Origin: Bactrocera neohumeralis
Lineage: Eukaryota > Arthropoda > Insecta > Diptera > Tephritidae
Assembly: GCF_024586455.1 (NCBI RefSeq)
Contig: NC_065921.1
Location: forward strand, 62,435,528-62,499,527
Direction: 5' to 3'
Length of the DNA: 64,000 nucleotides
The first letter of the stretch is position 1, and each line of letters starts with the position of its first letter. The notes under the pieces are model-generated. The model was not told the DNA's origin, did no database searches, and saw only the letters and a program-made list of their open reading frames with translations. Below are positions 1 to 10,833 of this stretch, piece by piece. The position numbers and the translations under genes were made by a program.

Positions 1-269
1 TCTATAGTTAACCGCTCTGAACAATTTCTTCGAAGATTACACTGTTGCCTTAAAATATAATCTGTTCCAAATTTCGTGAAGACACCATGTCAAATGCAAA
101 AGTTTTCCATACAAAAACTAGATTCCGATCTTTCAGTTTGTTTGGCAGCTATATGTTATAGTGGTCCGATATCGGCAGTTCCGAGAAATGAGCAGCTTCT
201 TGAAGAGAAAATGAAGTTAGCACATTTTTAAAACGATATCTTAAAAACTAAGGGACTAGTTCGTATATA
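1..269 (-). repeat. Family X repeat, left part (X1), split by errantivirus
   Basis: This stretch matches, in reverse complement, the interior of the X copy at 8145-8804, including the recurrent phrases 'gcagctatatgttatag' and 'ccgatatcgg'. It continues at 7421-7580, so the errantivirus at 270-7420 interrupts one X copy. The window edge removes its 3' end. It has no coding capacity. X is read here as a non-autonomous rolling-circle (Helentron-type) element; see 33944-41922 for the reason. Confidence 0.8.
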
Positions 270-634
270 TGTTAGCACGACACATATTAACAAACGTTAA
301 GACACGCATACTATTACACCAACATTCTTTAGCGCAACATAACACCTCATTATGTTTATGTTAAGGCATAGGCATCGAACTAATAAAGTCGCTGACGTTG
401 CGGCATGTGTAACTCCAGACTATAGGAACGGACGGCCAGCAACACAAATTTAGCAAAACGGTGGGAACCACAGAATCAGCGCTTTTGGTCACGCAGCAGT
501 AGCGACAGATTTAGGGCTAGCATTAAGAATATGATAAAATGTTAAGTTTAGTTTTTAGTTGGAGTTGAAGTAATAAAGGAGCATAGCTCCCACAAATATA
601 TTTTTTTTAAATCATTCTTTGTGTTTGATTAACT
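270..634 (+). repeat. 5' LTR of errantivirus
   Basis: It begins TGTTAGC and ends GATTAACT, and is repeated at 7058-7420. Differences from the 3' copy are a few substitutions (for example near 352, 480 and 493) and a 2-bp indel near 532. The final T may belong to the primer-binding site, and the exact edge is ambiguous by one or two bases. Confidence 0.92.
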
Positions 635-651
635 GGCGCCCGAGCAGGGAC
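634..651 (+). other. Primer-binding site, tRNA-Lys-like
   Basis: The sequence TGGCGCCCGAGCAGGGAC directly follows the 5' LTR. It differs by one base from the complement of the 3' end of tRNA-Lys(UUU), TGGCGCCCGAACAGGGAC. This is where minus-strand DNA synthesis would be primed. The same 18 bases occur after the unrelated BEL LTR at 10641. Confidence 0.85.
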
Positions 652-935
652 CAGCGTGTCGGAAAGTAAATAACCTGAAAATCAAGAAGTAAGGTTTCGC
701 GATTGCCGTAACAAATAATATAACAGCCCGAAAATCAAAAAAGTACGGCTCCTCGAGTTTGTGAAAAGTGAAAAAGGTCTGAACAGCAAAAATAAGACCC
801 TACGCGGGATAAGAAAAAGGCGAGCGGATACTTAGCGACAAGGAGGACTGACCGATAAGACCGTCTAAGGACCCCAGTACAGCAGGAAAAGGATCATCTG
901 GAAACGTTTAACAACTCAGAGCCCCAGCGCTGGAC

Positions 936-950
936 ATGATTAGCTTATTG
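936..950 (+). promoter_or_regulatory. Putative env leader exon and splice donor
   Basis: An ATG at 936-938 opens a five-codon stretch that runs into a GTAAGT donor at 950. Errantivirus env is known to be made from a spliced subgenomic RNA. Joining 949 to the acceptor at 5922/5923 keeps the frame of the env reading frame and would supply a hydrophobic leader. Only the donor, acceptor and phase are seen; splicing itself is inference. Confidence 0.65.
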
Positions 951-1508
951 TAAGTTTATCCTTAATATCTCTTTGTAATTGTGAATGATTGTGAAAAGAA
1001 TAACGTAAAGCAAAAAAAAAAAAAAAAAAAAAAATTATTTAAGCACTGTGAAATCAAAGAATACTGTAACAACATAAAAATATAGTAAAATATTGATTAA
1101 TGGAATAATTCCAAATTTTAAAATACTAATTATTTAAAAATTTATATTGTCCGAAGTTATTAAAACTAAAGAAAGCGGAACTCTTCCCGCAGTAAGAATG
1201 TTGATTGTAAAATTCTATTGAAAAGAAAATTATTCTTTTTTTTGGAAATCGAAAAGAAAATATTGTTTATAAATTTTATTGGAAACAAAGTTATTGATAT
1301 TAAAGAAATCGCCTACCTAGACGATAATATTTATTGGGAAAAATTCTAGTGAAGAAGAAAAAACGTAATCAAAACGTAAATCGAACGCCTTAATAAATAA
1401 AAATATTAGTTATAAATTTTATCGAAAAGAAAATTCATTAATACGAAGGAAATTGTAAAACCCGGTTTTTACTTAATTGTGAAGTTTAAAAAAATATAAT
1501 ATAAAAAA

Positions 1509-2814
1509 ATGGAGGAAGATTTAGTTAAACAGTTAAACCAGATTAGACTAAATGAAAACCCAAATACCGAATCTTTTACCTCCCAATCTGTACCTATGAA
1601 TAACGCATTTATACGAGAGATAGCACAACAAGTCGCGAACCACATGACCAACAACCCAGACTCAGAGTACAGGGACTATCGCATGACAGTGAATACCACT
1701 AACGTGAATGAAATTGACAGAATACCGGACATGGTCAAATGCCTAAGAGAATTTTCCGGACGTCCTGGAGAATTCAATTCTTAGCGCAAATCCGTAGACA
1801 GAATTCTAGAAGTTTACAAAAACTTCCAGGACACCCCAAGATACTTCGGAATCCTACATACCATATGGCATAAGATTGTCGGCGATGCCGATACGGCCTT
1901 GGAGTCTTATCGAACTCCACTGGACTGGACACAAATTAAAAAATGTCTGATGCTTCATTACACATTCTTATCGAGAAAAAGCCCTGGATACATTTATTCG
2001 CGGACTTAATGGAGACCTTCCCCGCCTCCTTAGCATACGTGAACCAACATCCTTGCCGCAGGCGTTGCATTTATGTCAAAAATTAGAAAATATGACGTTC
2101 AGAATGCATCATGCACATAACGTGCAAAAACCCAGCCATCCACCACCGCGACCTCCTCGACAGAACATGGCATTTAACCACAACAGGCCCTTTTATCCTG
2201 AGCTTACATATTTTTCTGGATCTAGGCAGAATCCCGGACTAAGGACAAACTCCTTCAATCGACCATTGAATCACTACCCACAAATCGCATCTCAAAATTA
2301 CCGCCCTCAACAACAGGCTGCTTTACCTAACAATTATAACTATAATAGATATAATCATCCCCAAAATAACCAAGGGTTCCGGCCGAATGCTCCAGGATTT
2401 GGTAACCAACCAAACTGTTATAATAATAATAGACCCAATCTACCTCAAAAACCGCCCATACCAATGGATGTAGATAGATCTATACAGTCCAGAAATGTCA
2501 ATTATCAAAACCACCCCAATACCAACCAAAATAATTACAATGCAAAGAAGCGACCACTTTCTGCACAACAAGTCCACTCACCGAATAAAATACAAAGAAA
2601 TTTTTATGCGGATACCGAACCGGCAGTTAGCAACTACCAAATACCAGCAGATCCCAATCAAATTTTTGGAAGCAGTACCTACCCTAACGAATACATAGAA
2701 GGAAACGAACCAAATCATCTAACGGAAGGAAATATTAATTTCATTAATAATAACGAACAGCAAAAGGACGATCAAGACTGTTACGAACCCGAAACGATCC
2801 ATTTTTTAGACTAA
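1509..2814 (+). pseudogene. gag: gag of errantivirus, broken
   Basis: The frame starts at ATG 1509 and would encode the capsid precursor that packages the RNA. A TAG at about 1782-1784 interrupts it, most likely a former Trp codon, since the following codons continue the same kind of protein. A frame change plus likely deletion lies around 1960-1985, because the downstream Gag segment (from about 1980 to 2814) reads in another frame. The C-terminal part is rich in Asn, Pro, Gln and Tyr with no CCHC knuckle, which is normal for errantivirus Gag. It ends at TAA 2812-2814, overlapping the pol frame. Confidence 0.85.
2802..2808 (+). promoter_or_regulatory. Candidate -1 ribosomal frameshift site, gag to pol
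   Basis: The heptamer T TTT TTA lies in the gag frame two codons before the gag stop. A one-base backward slip leads exactly into the pol frame, which is open into the protease. This matches the X XXY YYZ rule and the known -1 frameshift of gypsy-type elements. I did not fold a downstream stem or pseudoknot. Confidence 0.6.
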
Positions 2815-5800
2815 CGCCGTCCTCACTACCATATTACGAATTCGTGACAAGGAGTGGAGACGCTCTAGATTTTCTCATAGATACAGGATCTAACAAAAAT
2901 TATATACAATCTACTAGGATCAGGAATCCTATACCAAATAAAAAATCGTTTAAAGTCAATTCAGTGGCTGGATCCATAGAAATTACGCACCACACCTTTA
3001 TAGACATATTTGGACCCCATGTTGGGAAGATAAAATTCTTCATCTTGCCTACATTAAAATCATTCCACGGGATAGTTGGTAATGATACTTTAAGGCAATT
3101 ACAAGCCACCATCCACACCGATAAAAACATTATGACAATTTTTCCCAATCTAGCAATTCGTCTAAAACAACGAGTGTCCCAGGAAGTCAATAATGCTGAA
3201 ATACAGTTGCCCCATCTCTCTGAACAACAGCGACGAAAAATAAATAACATAATTGAGAAATGCCCTAACCTTTTCGCAGACCCGGACCAAAAACTCACCT
3301 ACACGACAACGGTATACTCGAAACCATATCCTTATCCAATGGCTTTAAAGGAAGAAATCGAACGTCAAATTGAAGAACTCCTTGCCAATGGAATTATAAG
3401 GCAATCAAAATCCCCAACAACTCCCCCGTTTGGATAGTCGATAAAAAAATGGATGCTTCCGGCGAAAAGAAGTATCGCATGGTCATCGACTACAGGAAAC
3501 TCAACTCAATTACCATTTCAGACAGATATCCTATTCCTGAGATCAATGAAGTCCTTTAAAACCTTGGAAATAACAAAATATTTACAGTTATAGACTTAAA
3601 AAGCAGATTTCATCAAATATCCCTCCGTGAAACAGACATAGAGAAAACGGCATTTTCCGTAAATAACGGAAAATACGAATTTCTCCGATTGCCCTTTGGG
3701 CTTAAAAATGCCCCGTCCACATTCCAAAGGGCACTAGACGATATCCTCCGTGAACATATTGGAACTCGCTGTTACGTATACATTGACGACGTTATTATAT
3801 TCGGAAGAGACGAAGAGGATCATTTAAGAAATTTAGAAAGGGTTTTCGAAACGTTGGAAAGAGCCAACATGAAAATCCAACTGGATAAATGTGAATTTGC
3901 AAAGAAGGAAGTAGAATTTTTGGGATATGTAGTCAGCCATGAAGGAATAAAAACAAACCCCAAAAAGGTAGAAGCAATAGCTCAATTCCCAATTCCGCGC
4001 AACCTAAAAGAGTTAAGGTCATTTTTAGGAATGTCGGGATATTACAGACGATTTATTAAGGACTACTCTAAGTTAGCCAAGCCCCTTACAGCACTTCTCC
4101 GAGGAGAAGCCGATAACGTCCCTAAAAACAAATCTAGGAAAATGGAAGTAAGACTAGATGACGAAGCGTTAAGAGCATTCAATAAAATTAAAAGCACATT
4201 AATATCAAAAGACATCGTTCTTGCGCACCCAAACTTTGAAAAAGACTTCGAACTGACTACCGACGCCTCCGACTATGCCATAGGCGGTGTGTTATCACAG
4301 GATAACAGACCGATAGCTTTCATATCAAGAACCCTTAGTAAAACGGAGGAACACTACGCCACTAACGAAAAAGAAATGTTGTCCATAATATGGGCACTCA
4401 ACACATTACGAAGTTACCTCTATGGTTCGAAAAGAATAAAAATAATAACTGATCACCAACCGCTTACATATGCCCTTAGCCATAAAAATTCTAACAGTAA
4501 GATGAAACGTTGGAAATCAATATTAGAGGAATATAATCATGAATTAGTTTACCAACCCGGAAAATCAAACGTAGTGGCAGACGCACTATCAAGGATATCG
4601 AACCAAGTAAACTCACTTACACCCACTATCCATAGTGACGATAGTTCAAGTCACAATTTAATACCTTGTGCAGAGGTACCCATAAACGTTTTCAAAAATC
4701 AAATATTCCTTAAACTAGACGAAACACCCTCATACCAATTCAAAATAACTTTTCCGACCATGCACCGACATATAATTAAAGAACCCAATTTTAATGAACA
4801 GAACCTTACTGCGTTGTTTAGAAGATATTTAAATCCGTCCGTTATTAACGGAATACACACAGACGAAAGAACGATGGGCTTGATTCAAAATATTTACCCT
4901 CAAAACTTCAGCAATTATAAATGCAGATACACTCAGAAATTAGTAGACGACATTTGCAGCGACCAGGAACAGGAAAATATTATACTAAAAGAACATTCAA
5001 GAGCCCATAGGAATGCAACCGAAAACAAAAAACAAATTCTAGAGAAAAGCTACTTCCCTGCGATGATGAACAAAATTAAGCGAATAATAGCCAATTGCAC
5101 AACATGTAAGGAGAATAAATACGAAAGACATCCTAATCAGCCAATATTAGCACCAACACCGCTACCCACATTTCCAGGACACACCGTACACGTTGATATT
5201 TATTTGACCGAAGGTAAGGTAGTTATGACCGCATTGGACAAATTTAGTAAATACGCTATAACAAAAATATTGAGTAGCAGAGCGATAGAGGATGTCAGAA
5301 GACCCTTAAGAGACGTAATATTCTTTTTCGGTGTACCAAAGCTAATGGTAATGGATAACGAACCAGCGTTTAATTCCACCTCAATTAAATTTATGCTAAA
5401 AGACGAACTAGGAATAGATGTTTACACTACTCCCCCATACAAAAGTCAAGCGAACGGCCAAGTAGAGAGGTTTCACTCCACCCTAACCGAAATAATGCGA
5501 TGTATCAAGAATAATGGAGGCCACAGAAATTTCGAAGAGCTATTAGAAAGAGCAGTTTCAGAGTATAACCATACCATCCACTCGGTGACGAGGAAAAGGC
5601 CAGTAGATATATTTTTTGGTAGGAATGTGATACATACTCCCGGGGATATTGAAAAAACAAGACAAGATAACTTACAAAAATTAGCGGAAAAGCAGAGAAA
5701 GGATATCGATTATCACAACAAAAAAAGACACACAACAAAAACATATTTGCCAGTACAGGTAATTTACGTTAAGAAAAATAGAAGATTAGGAACTAAGTTA

Positions 5801-5899
5801 AGCAAACCATACTGTAAGGAAATAGTTAAGGAGGATAGAAATAGTACAGTCCTTACCGGAAAAGGACAAATTATACATAAAAGCAGGATACGTAACTGA
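2803..5899 (+). pseudogene. pol: pol polyprotein of errantivirus (PR-RT-RH-IN), broken
   Basis: Domains run in the Ty3/gypsy order. The aspartic protease has DTGS near 2881-2892. Reverse transcriptase has YIDD near 3778-3789. RNase H has its DAS motif near 4262. The integrase HHCC zinc domain lies near 4995-5110, and the catalytic core has Asp near 5192, Asp near 5356 and Glu near 5464. A one-base frame change lies around 3405-3425, just after the SKSP motif. An in-frame TAA stands at 3557-3559 where a Gln codon would be expected. The long frame from 3560 to 5899 is otherwise open, so RNase H and integrase look intact while protease and RT can no longer be made as one protein. Confidence 0.9.
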
Positions 5900-5910
5900 T
5901 GAAAACTGAA

Positions 5911-5922
5911 TTTTTTTTTCAG
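5911..5922 (+). promoter_or_regulatory. Putative env splice acceptor
   Basis: A run of T residues followed by CAG at 5920-5922 forms a strong acceptor just after the pol stop. It is in phase with the donor at 950 and opens directly into the env frame. Confidence 0.65.
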
Positions 5923-7051
5923 GTTTCTCTTACCACTATGCCTCGCGGAGGTACAAATCATAGACTATTCGAATTCCCAATTAGTGACTATAGAAAAAGG
6001 ATCGGCCAGATTGCAGACAGGAACGTTTAGAATAATCCATGAAATCGACATTGAGAAATATACGGAACATATCGAAATGACGACGAAAACTGACGCATTT
6101 CATAGAAATCCCAACTATCCTTTCATTACTGTACTAATATCCAAGATTAAAGCTCATATCAATAATTTAAGAATTGTAAGAAAATCAAAAAGGTCATTAA
6201 ATTTTTTAGGCAGTGCGTGGAAATGGATTGCAGGAAGTCCAGACCACGAAGACCGCGAAATAGTGTTAAACAAATTAAATAACGTTCTAGAAAATAACAA
6301 TAATCAAGTTCTAATTAACAAGCTAACGATAGAAAAAGTAAACGATATTACAAACATAACAAATCATATTATTAAAGAGTTGGAAAATGACAAAAGCAAA
6401 GAAAAAGAATCATTTTTGAAATTAAAGTATAAATTAGAAATTATAAAAGAAGAGGTCGTAAATATTGCGTACGCAATACATTGGGCAAAAGCTAATATAA
6501 TCAACTCCTACATCATGTCAAGCGAAGAAGCGGACATCGCCAAGAAAATTTTTGAAAAAGATGACATTCCATTCATAAATTTAGACGAAGCTTTAGAATT
6601 TTCTGAAATAAAAATAGCAACCGATGGAAAAATAATAATTTACATTATAAGTTTACCTACAGTAGAAAAAGAAATTTGCAAAACAATAGATATTAGAGCA
6701 GTGAAGAGGAATGGCAAGATCAATAAAATAAATTTTAACTCAATTCTTAGCTGTGAAAATAATATTTTCGGAATAAAAACCAATTGTAAACAATATAATT
6801 CCTTGCAAATATGTTTAAGAAGTAACTTAGTAAATTTAAGTAATGGCTATTGCATAAGTAATCTTTTAAGGAGTCGTTTGTCAAATTGTACAGTGACCAA
6901 CAGCCAACACATTTTAGACTACGAAGAATTGTCACCAGGAATACTATTTCTAAACAATTTTAAAGGAGAAATCATAATAAACGAGGACCTTACGATCCTG
7001 AATGGTACTTTTATAATTCACTACCATAATGCTACAATCAAGATCAACTGA
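5923..7051 (+). pseudogene. env: env-like envelope glycoprotein of errantivirus, C-terminally truncated
   Basis: The frame is open from the acceptor at 5923 to TGA 7051. It carries a basic RKSKR cleavage-type site near 6177-6194, followed at once by the hydrophobic Gly/Ala-rich segment typical of the F-like Env proteins of insect errantiviruses. Cysteines cluster between about 6670 and 6890. I see no transmembrane stretch before the stop, and the stop lies only seven bases before the 3' LTR with no clear polypurine tract. Family members are usually longer and membrane-anchored, so the 3' end of env and the tract were probably deleted. As it stands the product would not be an anchored envelope. 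Confidence 0.8.
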
Positions 7052-7057
7052 TCAGAC

Positions 7058-7420
7058 TGTTAGCACGACACATATTAACAAACGTTAAGACACGCATACT
7101 ATTACACCAACATTCTTTAGCGCAACATAACACCTCATTATATTTATGTTAAGGCATAGGCATCGAACTAATAAAGTCGCTGACGTTGCGGCATGTGTAA
7201 CTCCAGACTATAGGAACGGACGGCCAGCAACACAAATTTAGCAAAACGGTGGGAACCACAGAATCAGCACTTTTGGTCACGTAGCAGTAGCGACAGATTT
7301 AGGGCTAGCATTAAGAATGATAAAATGTTAAGTTTAGTTTTTAGTTGGAGTTGAAGTAATAAAGGAGCATAGCTCCCACAAATATATTTTTTTAAAATCA
7401 ATCTTTGTGTTTGATTAACT
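7058..7420 (+). repeat. 3' LTR of errantivirus
   Basis: It is a near-identical direct repeat of 270-634, again TGTTAGC to GATTAACT. The flank resumes at once with TATATACAGA, the continuation of the interrupted X repeat, which gives the 4-bp duplication. Confidence 0.92.
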
Positions 7421-7580
7421 TATATACAGATGGACAGACAGACAGACGGACATGGCTAAATCGACTCAGCTCAACATACTGATAATTTATTAATGTATAT
7501 ACTTTATGGGGTCTCCGACGCTTTCTTCTGGGTGTTACAAGCTTAGTGACAAACTTAATAAACCCTGTTCAGGGTATAAA
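7421..7580 (-). repeat. Family X repeat, right part (X1) with its 5' terminus
   Basis: This is the other half of the X copy begun at 1-269. It contains the GACAGACAGACGG tract and ends in CCCTGTTCAGGGTATAAAA. On the minus strand this is the X 5' end, beginning TTTTATACCCTG with the palindrome ATACCCTGAACAGGGTAT. Confidence 0.85.
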
Positions 7581-7605
7581 AACGATTGAAAGACGCATAT
7601 CATTC
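7575..7605 (+). promoter_or_regulatory. Possible TATA box (from X end) and initiator
   Basis: TATAAAA at 7575-7581 is the outward edge of X1. TCATTC at 7600-7605 fits the insect initiator consensus, with its A 27 bases downstream of the first T. A strong splice donor follows at 7625. This is a promoter-like arrangement only; no transcript evidence is available. Confidence 0.35.
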
Positions 7606-7850
7606 GTGTTCGTACAACAAAAAGGTAAGTAAGTGAATTTTATGTGATTTTTTTTTTAAATAATTTGCAAATAATTACTTAATTCGTTTTTATAGCATTG
7701 GAAATCAGAATGAATTGGAAAAAGCAGCAGCAGCAATATCATCAGAAGCAGCAAATATCAATTGTTAAGTAAGTATGTAAAAAAAAGTTTGTTCACTTTG
7801 AAATTGGATTGCGCAGTCCAATATAATATGGGAAAACAAAAATTTGTTTT

Positions 7851-8141
7851 ATATTTTAAAAGATCAAATAATATGTATCTTTTCTTTCAGATGTTATTAT
7901 TATTTTTATTTAATTATTCTTTCTTTTCAGATTTTATCACTATTTTTATTTAATTAATCTTTGCTTTCAGAGTAAATTCTATTTATATTTAATATAGTTT
8001 CTTTTTTCAGATAATATTAATCATTTCTTTCAGATATTATTATCATTTTATACAATTAATCCTTCTTTTTCTTTTAGATATTACGAATTCAATGTAATTA
8101 TTATTTATTTTCAGATATTAATAACCTTTATTTTGTTTCAG
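7851..8141 (+). repeat. Tandem array of splice-acceptor-like units (period about 40 bp)
   Basis: TTTCAG-type sites end at 7890, 7930, 7970 and 8010, exactly 40 bases apart, and then less regularly at 8033, 8076, 8114 and 8141. A ninth lies at 8810, beyond the X2 insertion. The unit consists of a T-rich ATTTAATTAAT stretch, a polypyrimidine tract, CAG and then ATATTATTA. The units are diverged, so the array is old. Confidence 0.8.
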
Positions 8142-8144
8142 TCT

Positions 8145-8804
8145 TTTTATATCCTGAACAGGGTATATTAAGTTTGTCACGATGTTTGTAACACCCAGAA
8201 AGAAGCGTCGGAGACCCTATAAAGTATATATATATAAATGATCAGTATGTTGAGCTGAGTCGATTTAACCATGTCCGTCTGTCTGTCTGTCTGTCCGTCC
8301 GTCCGTCTGTATATATACGAACTAGTCCCTCAGTTTTTAAGATATCTTTTTGAAATTTCGCAAACGTCATTTTCTCTTCAAGAAGCTGCTCGTTTGTCGG
8401 AACGGCTGATATCGGACTACTATAACATATAGCTGCCATATAAACTGAACGATCGGAATCAAGTTCTTGTATGGAAACTTTCACATTTGACAAGATATAT
8501 TCACGAAATTTGGTATATACTATTTTCTAAGGCAACAATGTAATCTCCGAAGAAACTGTTTAGATCGGTTAACTATAGCATATAGCTGCCATACAAACTG
8601 AACGAACGGAATCAAGTTCTTGTATGGACAACTTTCACATTTGCCAATGAGTCTTCACCAAATTTGGTATAGATTATTTTCTAAGGCAACAATGTAATCT
8701 CTGAAAAAATTGTTCAGATCGGCTTCCACACGTACTGAACACATAGTTACTTAAAGAAACGCACCTGTGAAGGGTATATTAGCTTCGGTTAAGGTTTTTT
8801 CTTG
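8145..8804 (+). repeat. Family X repeat, complete copy (X2)
   Basis: It starts TTTTATATCCTGAACAGGG and ends TTTTTTCTTG. It carries a GTCTGTCTGTCC tract about 130 bp from the start. Two tandem copies of a 153-bp unit start at about 8419 and 8572; the unit is recognisable by 'catatagctgccata' and 'cagatcgg'. The 3' hairpin is eroded here to CTTCGGTTAAGG. The copy sits between pyrimidine bases in the acceptor array, consistent with T-T insertion. It has no coding capacity. Confidence 0.85.
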
Positions 8805-8891
8805 TTTCAGATATTAACTATTTTTTCAAATTAAATATATTTCTATTTATATAAATTATAATAAATTTTATGTAAATATGTAAAAAATAAA

Positions 8892-10155
8892 ATTTTAAGA
8901 AATTTTAAAAGTAGAAAGCAAAAAATGCTGCTTCAGCCGTCGATTGGGGATATTAGAGCAGGACAGATATATCTAATGCTGAATGAGCGCAACAGAGATG
9001 TACGATCACATGTATACGTATAGAATCTTCACGCGGCTTATGGCAATCTAACCACGTTTTTAACCACTTTACTACCTACTGTTTCACTGGTTTTTTAACC
9101 GCTCGTGGCTGGCAGGGACCTCTTGCATGCTTGCCAGATGTGGCATAAGTCGCCTTGGCAGCCTGTTTGCCTATTTTGGTATTTTGTATACTCTTAGGTT
9201 AAGCATGATCTAATTAACGCCATCTGCTAATGATTGAATTAGTGATTCGAGAGCAAGTGGATTCTATTGAGAAAACTAAAAATGCTTTAGGACTTACGAA
9301 CACTATCTAGCGGCTGGGGCGCTAGACATTTTGATTAATTGAAAAATCTAAGTGTGTGTGAATAAAATTCATTAAAGCAGTGTATGCTCAACCTTTATGT
9401 TAAAATAGAAGGAGTGTTCATACTTTTAAGAGCTGCGTTAATTGCTTTGTGTACATGGATGAGTGTAAATTAAAGGTCGTTAAGAAAGGACGAACATTCT
9501 GTAGTATAAAGCATTCACGTGTCTTCTAATACGAGTATATAGTGAACTTAAGTGAACTTTGATCCAGTGTGATTTTTTGTATTACTCGCAGCATACCCTA
9601 ACTTGGTTAATCGGACTTAGGAGACTTACAAAGGAAGTAAAAAAGATAAGTTTACGTGGATTTTGACTAATTTTTTGAATAAAAGTGCATTCTTAGAGAC
9701 ACAGCTCAGCTTGAGTGTAGTAAGGTAACTAGAGCGCTGGAAACAATTACCAACCTTAAATGACTCTCCGTCACTTTGTTTGGAAAATGAGATTAAGCTG
9801 ATCTCCAGTTGCTATTGTTTCGTAAGCTGACATATTTTAAGTAATTTCGAGAGGATTTCTATTGAATAGTGTTTTTTTTCTTAATTGCAAAGTTGAAACC
9901 CTAGAAAAAACCTAAAAATTTTCATTTTTTGATTTTTATTAATGAATACATACTAATCCATATTCTAGTATACAATTCAGCTTCACAGTAGTACAAATAT
10001 TCCCTTTAAGTTTATGCTTATTAAGAGATTAAGTTACCAGTTAAAATATTTAATGGTCTTAAACCGAACCGCTCGCTGAATAAATAAATTAATTCCAATC
10101 ACTTGGGGGACAAATACGTCTTCAAAGGACTTATAGCTGGAAATTTATAGGGTAC
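8892..10155. other. Unassigned AT-rich region
   Basis: I see no long frame, RNA gene or clear repeat here. It may be host intergenic DNA or an old unrecognised repeat. The right edge is set by the BEL LTR at 10156. Confidence 0.5.
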
Positions 10156-10640
10156 TGTTGCGTCAAGCGACTTATACGAATATATGTTCAATTTAAAATG
10201 AAAATAAAATATGAAATTAGAATTAATTACTTTTTTTGAAATGCATGTTATATTCAAATTATAAATTCATTGTACTTACCCTAATAATATTAAATATACT
10301 TACCTTAATCTATTACTTTAAGTTAACGAAATGAATTATACTTACCTCCTTTTTGTACATACATACATACTAACATTCCAACTGTTTTTTCCCGTTAGCT
10401 TTAAGATTTAGGCTAAGTCATCTAGTTGCTGAAATAAAGAAATGAATTTTTATTTGACCGCAATCGAATCCGCACGCGTTTTCTCTTTTTCTTCGCGATT
10501 TCGCCGTCGCAATTCGGAAAGTCCAGATTCTACTTAGGTACAGGCAATTGGTCAATTTTTGTGAAGTGAACTATTTGAAATATCAAATAAACACGCATCC
10601 CAAAATACTTTAAGTCTCAAAACCGCTTGAGAAATTTTCA
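10156..10640 (+). repeat. 5' LTR of BEL element
   Basis: It has TG...CA ends, and its first roughly 290 bases recur at 20978-21269 with few changes. It includes an AATAAA near 10434. Confidence 0.9.
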
Positions 10641-10658
10641 TGGCGCCCGAGCAGGGAC
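10641..10658 (+). other. Primer-binding site of BEL element
   Basis: TGGCGCCCGAGCAGGGAC abuts the LTR and is identical to the errantivirus site at 634. A GCAGGGACCAAT unit is repeated directly afterwards (10651-10674). Confidence 0.8.
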
Positions 10659-10833
10659 CAATGCAGGGACCAATGCGTGTTTAAAAAAAAAAAACAAAAA
10701 GTTAACTTAAATTTTACACAGTGGAATAACAATAGTGCAAAAAATTCTTTTCGCAACCAATTGCCAATAATTGTACCCTTTTCGGTGTTCGGTGTTCGGT
10801 TTTCGATGTTCACGGTTCAGTGAAGTGAAAAAA

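Larger units (their letters stand above)
270..7420 (+). mobile_element. Errantivirus-type Ty3/gypsy LTR retrotransposon (gag-pol-env), defective
   Basis: Two near-identical LTRs of about 365 bp flank gag, pol and env-like frames in the order typical of insect errantiviruses. Comparison with the uninterrupted X sequence near 41770 shows insertion into a TATATATA run with a 4-bp TATA target duplication, as known for the gypsy group. Only a handful of differences separate the LTRs, so the insertion is fairly recent. Coding capacity is nevertheless lost: gag has a nonsense codon and a frameshift or deletion, pol has a frameshift and a nonsense codon, and env lacks its C-terminal anchor. It was therefore probably mobilised in trans, or decayed after insertion. 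Confidence 0.93.
7602..8891 (+). ncRNA. Candidate short spliced transcript, function unknown
   Basis: A GTAAGTAAG donor at 7625 would close a first exon of about 23 nt. A TTTTTATAG acceptor at 7695 and a GTAAGTATG donor at 7769 would bracket a 73-nt second exon (7696-7768). That exon is rich in CAG/CAA and holds ATG at 7710, which leads to a 20-codon frame ending at 7772 if unspliced. Downstream lie nine TTTCAG-like acceptors and AATAAA signals near 8860 and 8886. No known protein is recognisable. A long non-coding RNA or the 5' end of a larger gene are both possible, and so is chance in AT-rich DNA. Confidence 0.3.
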
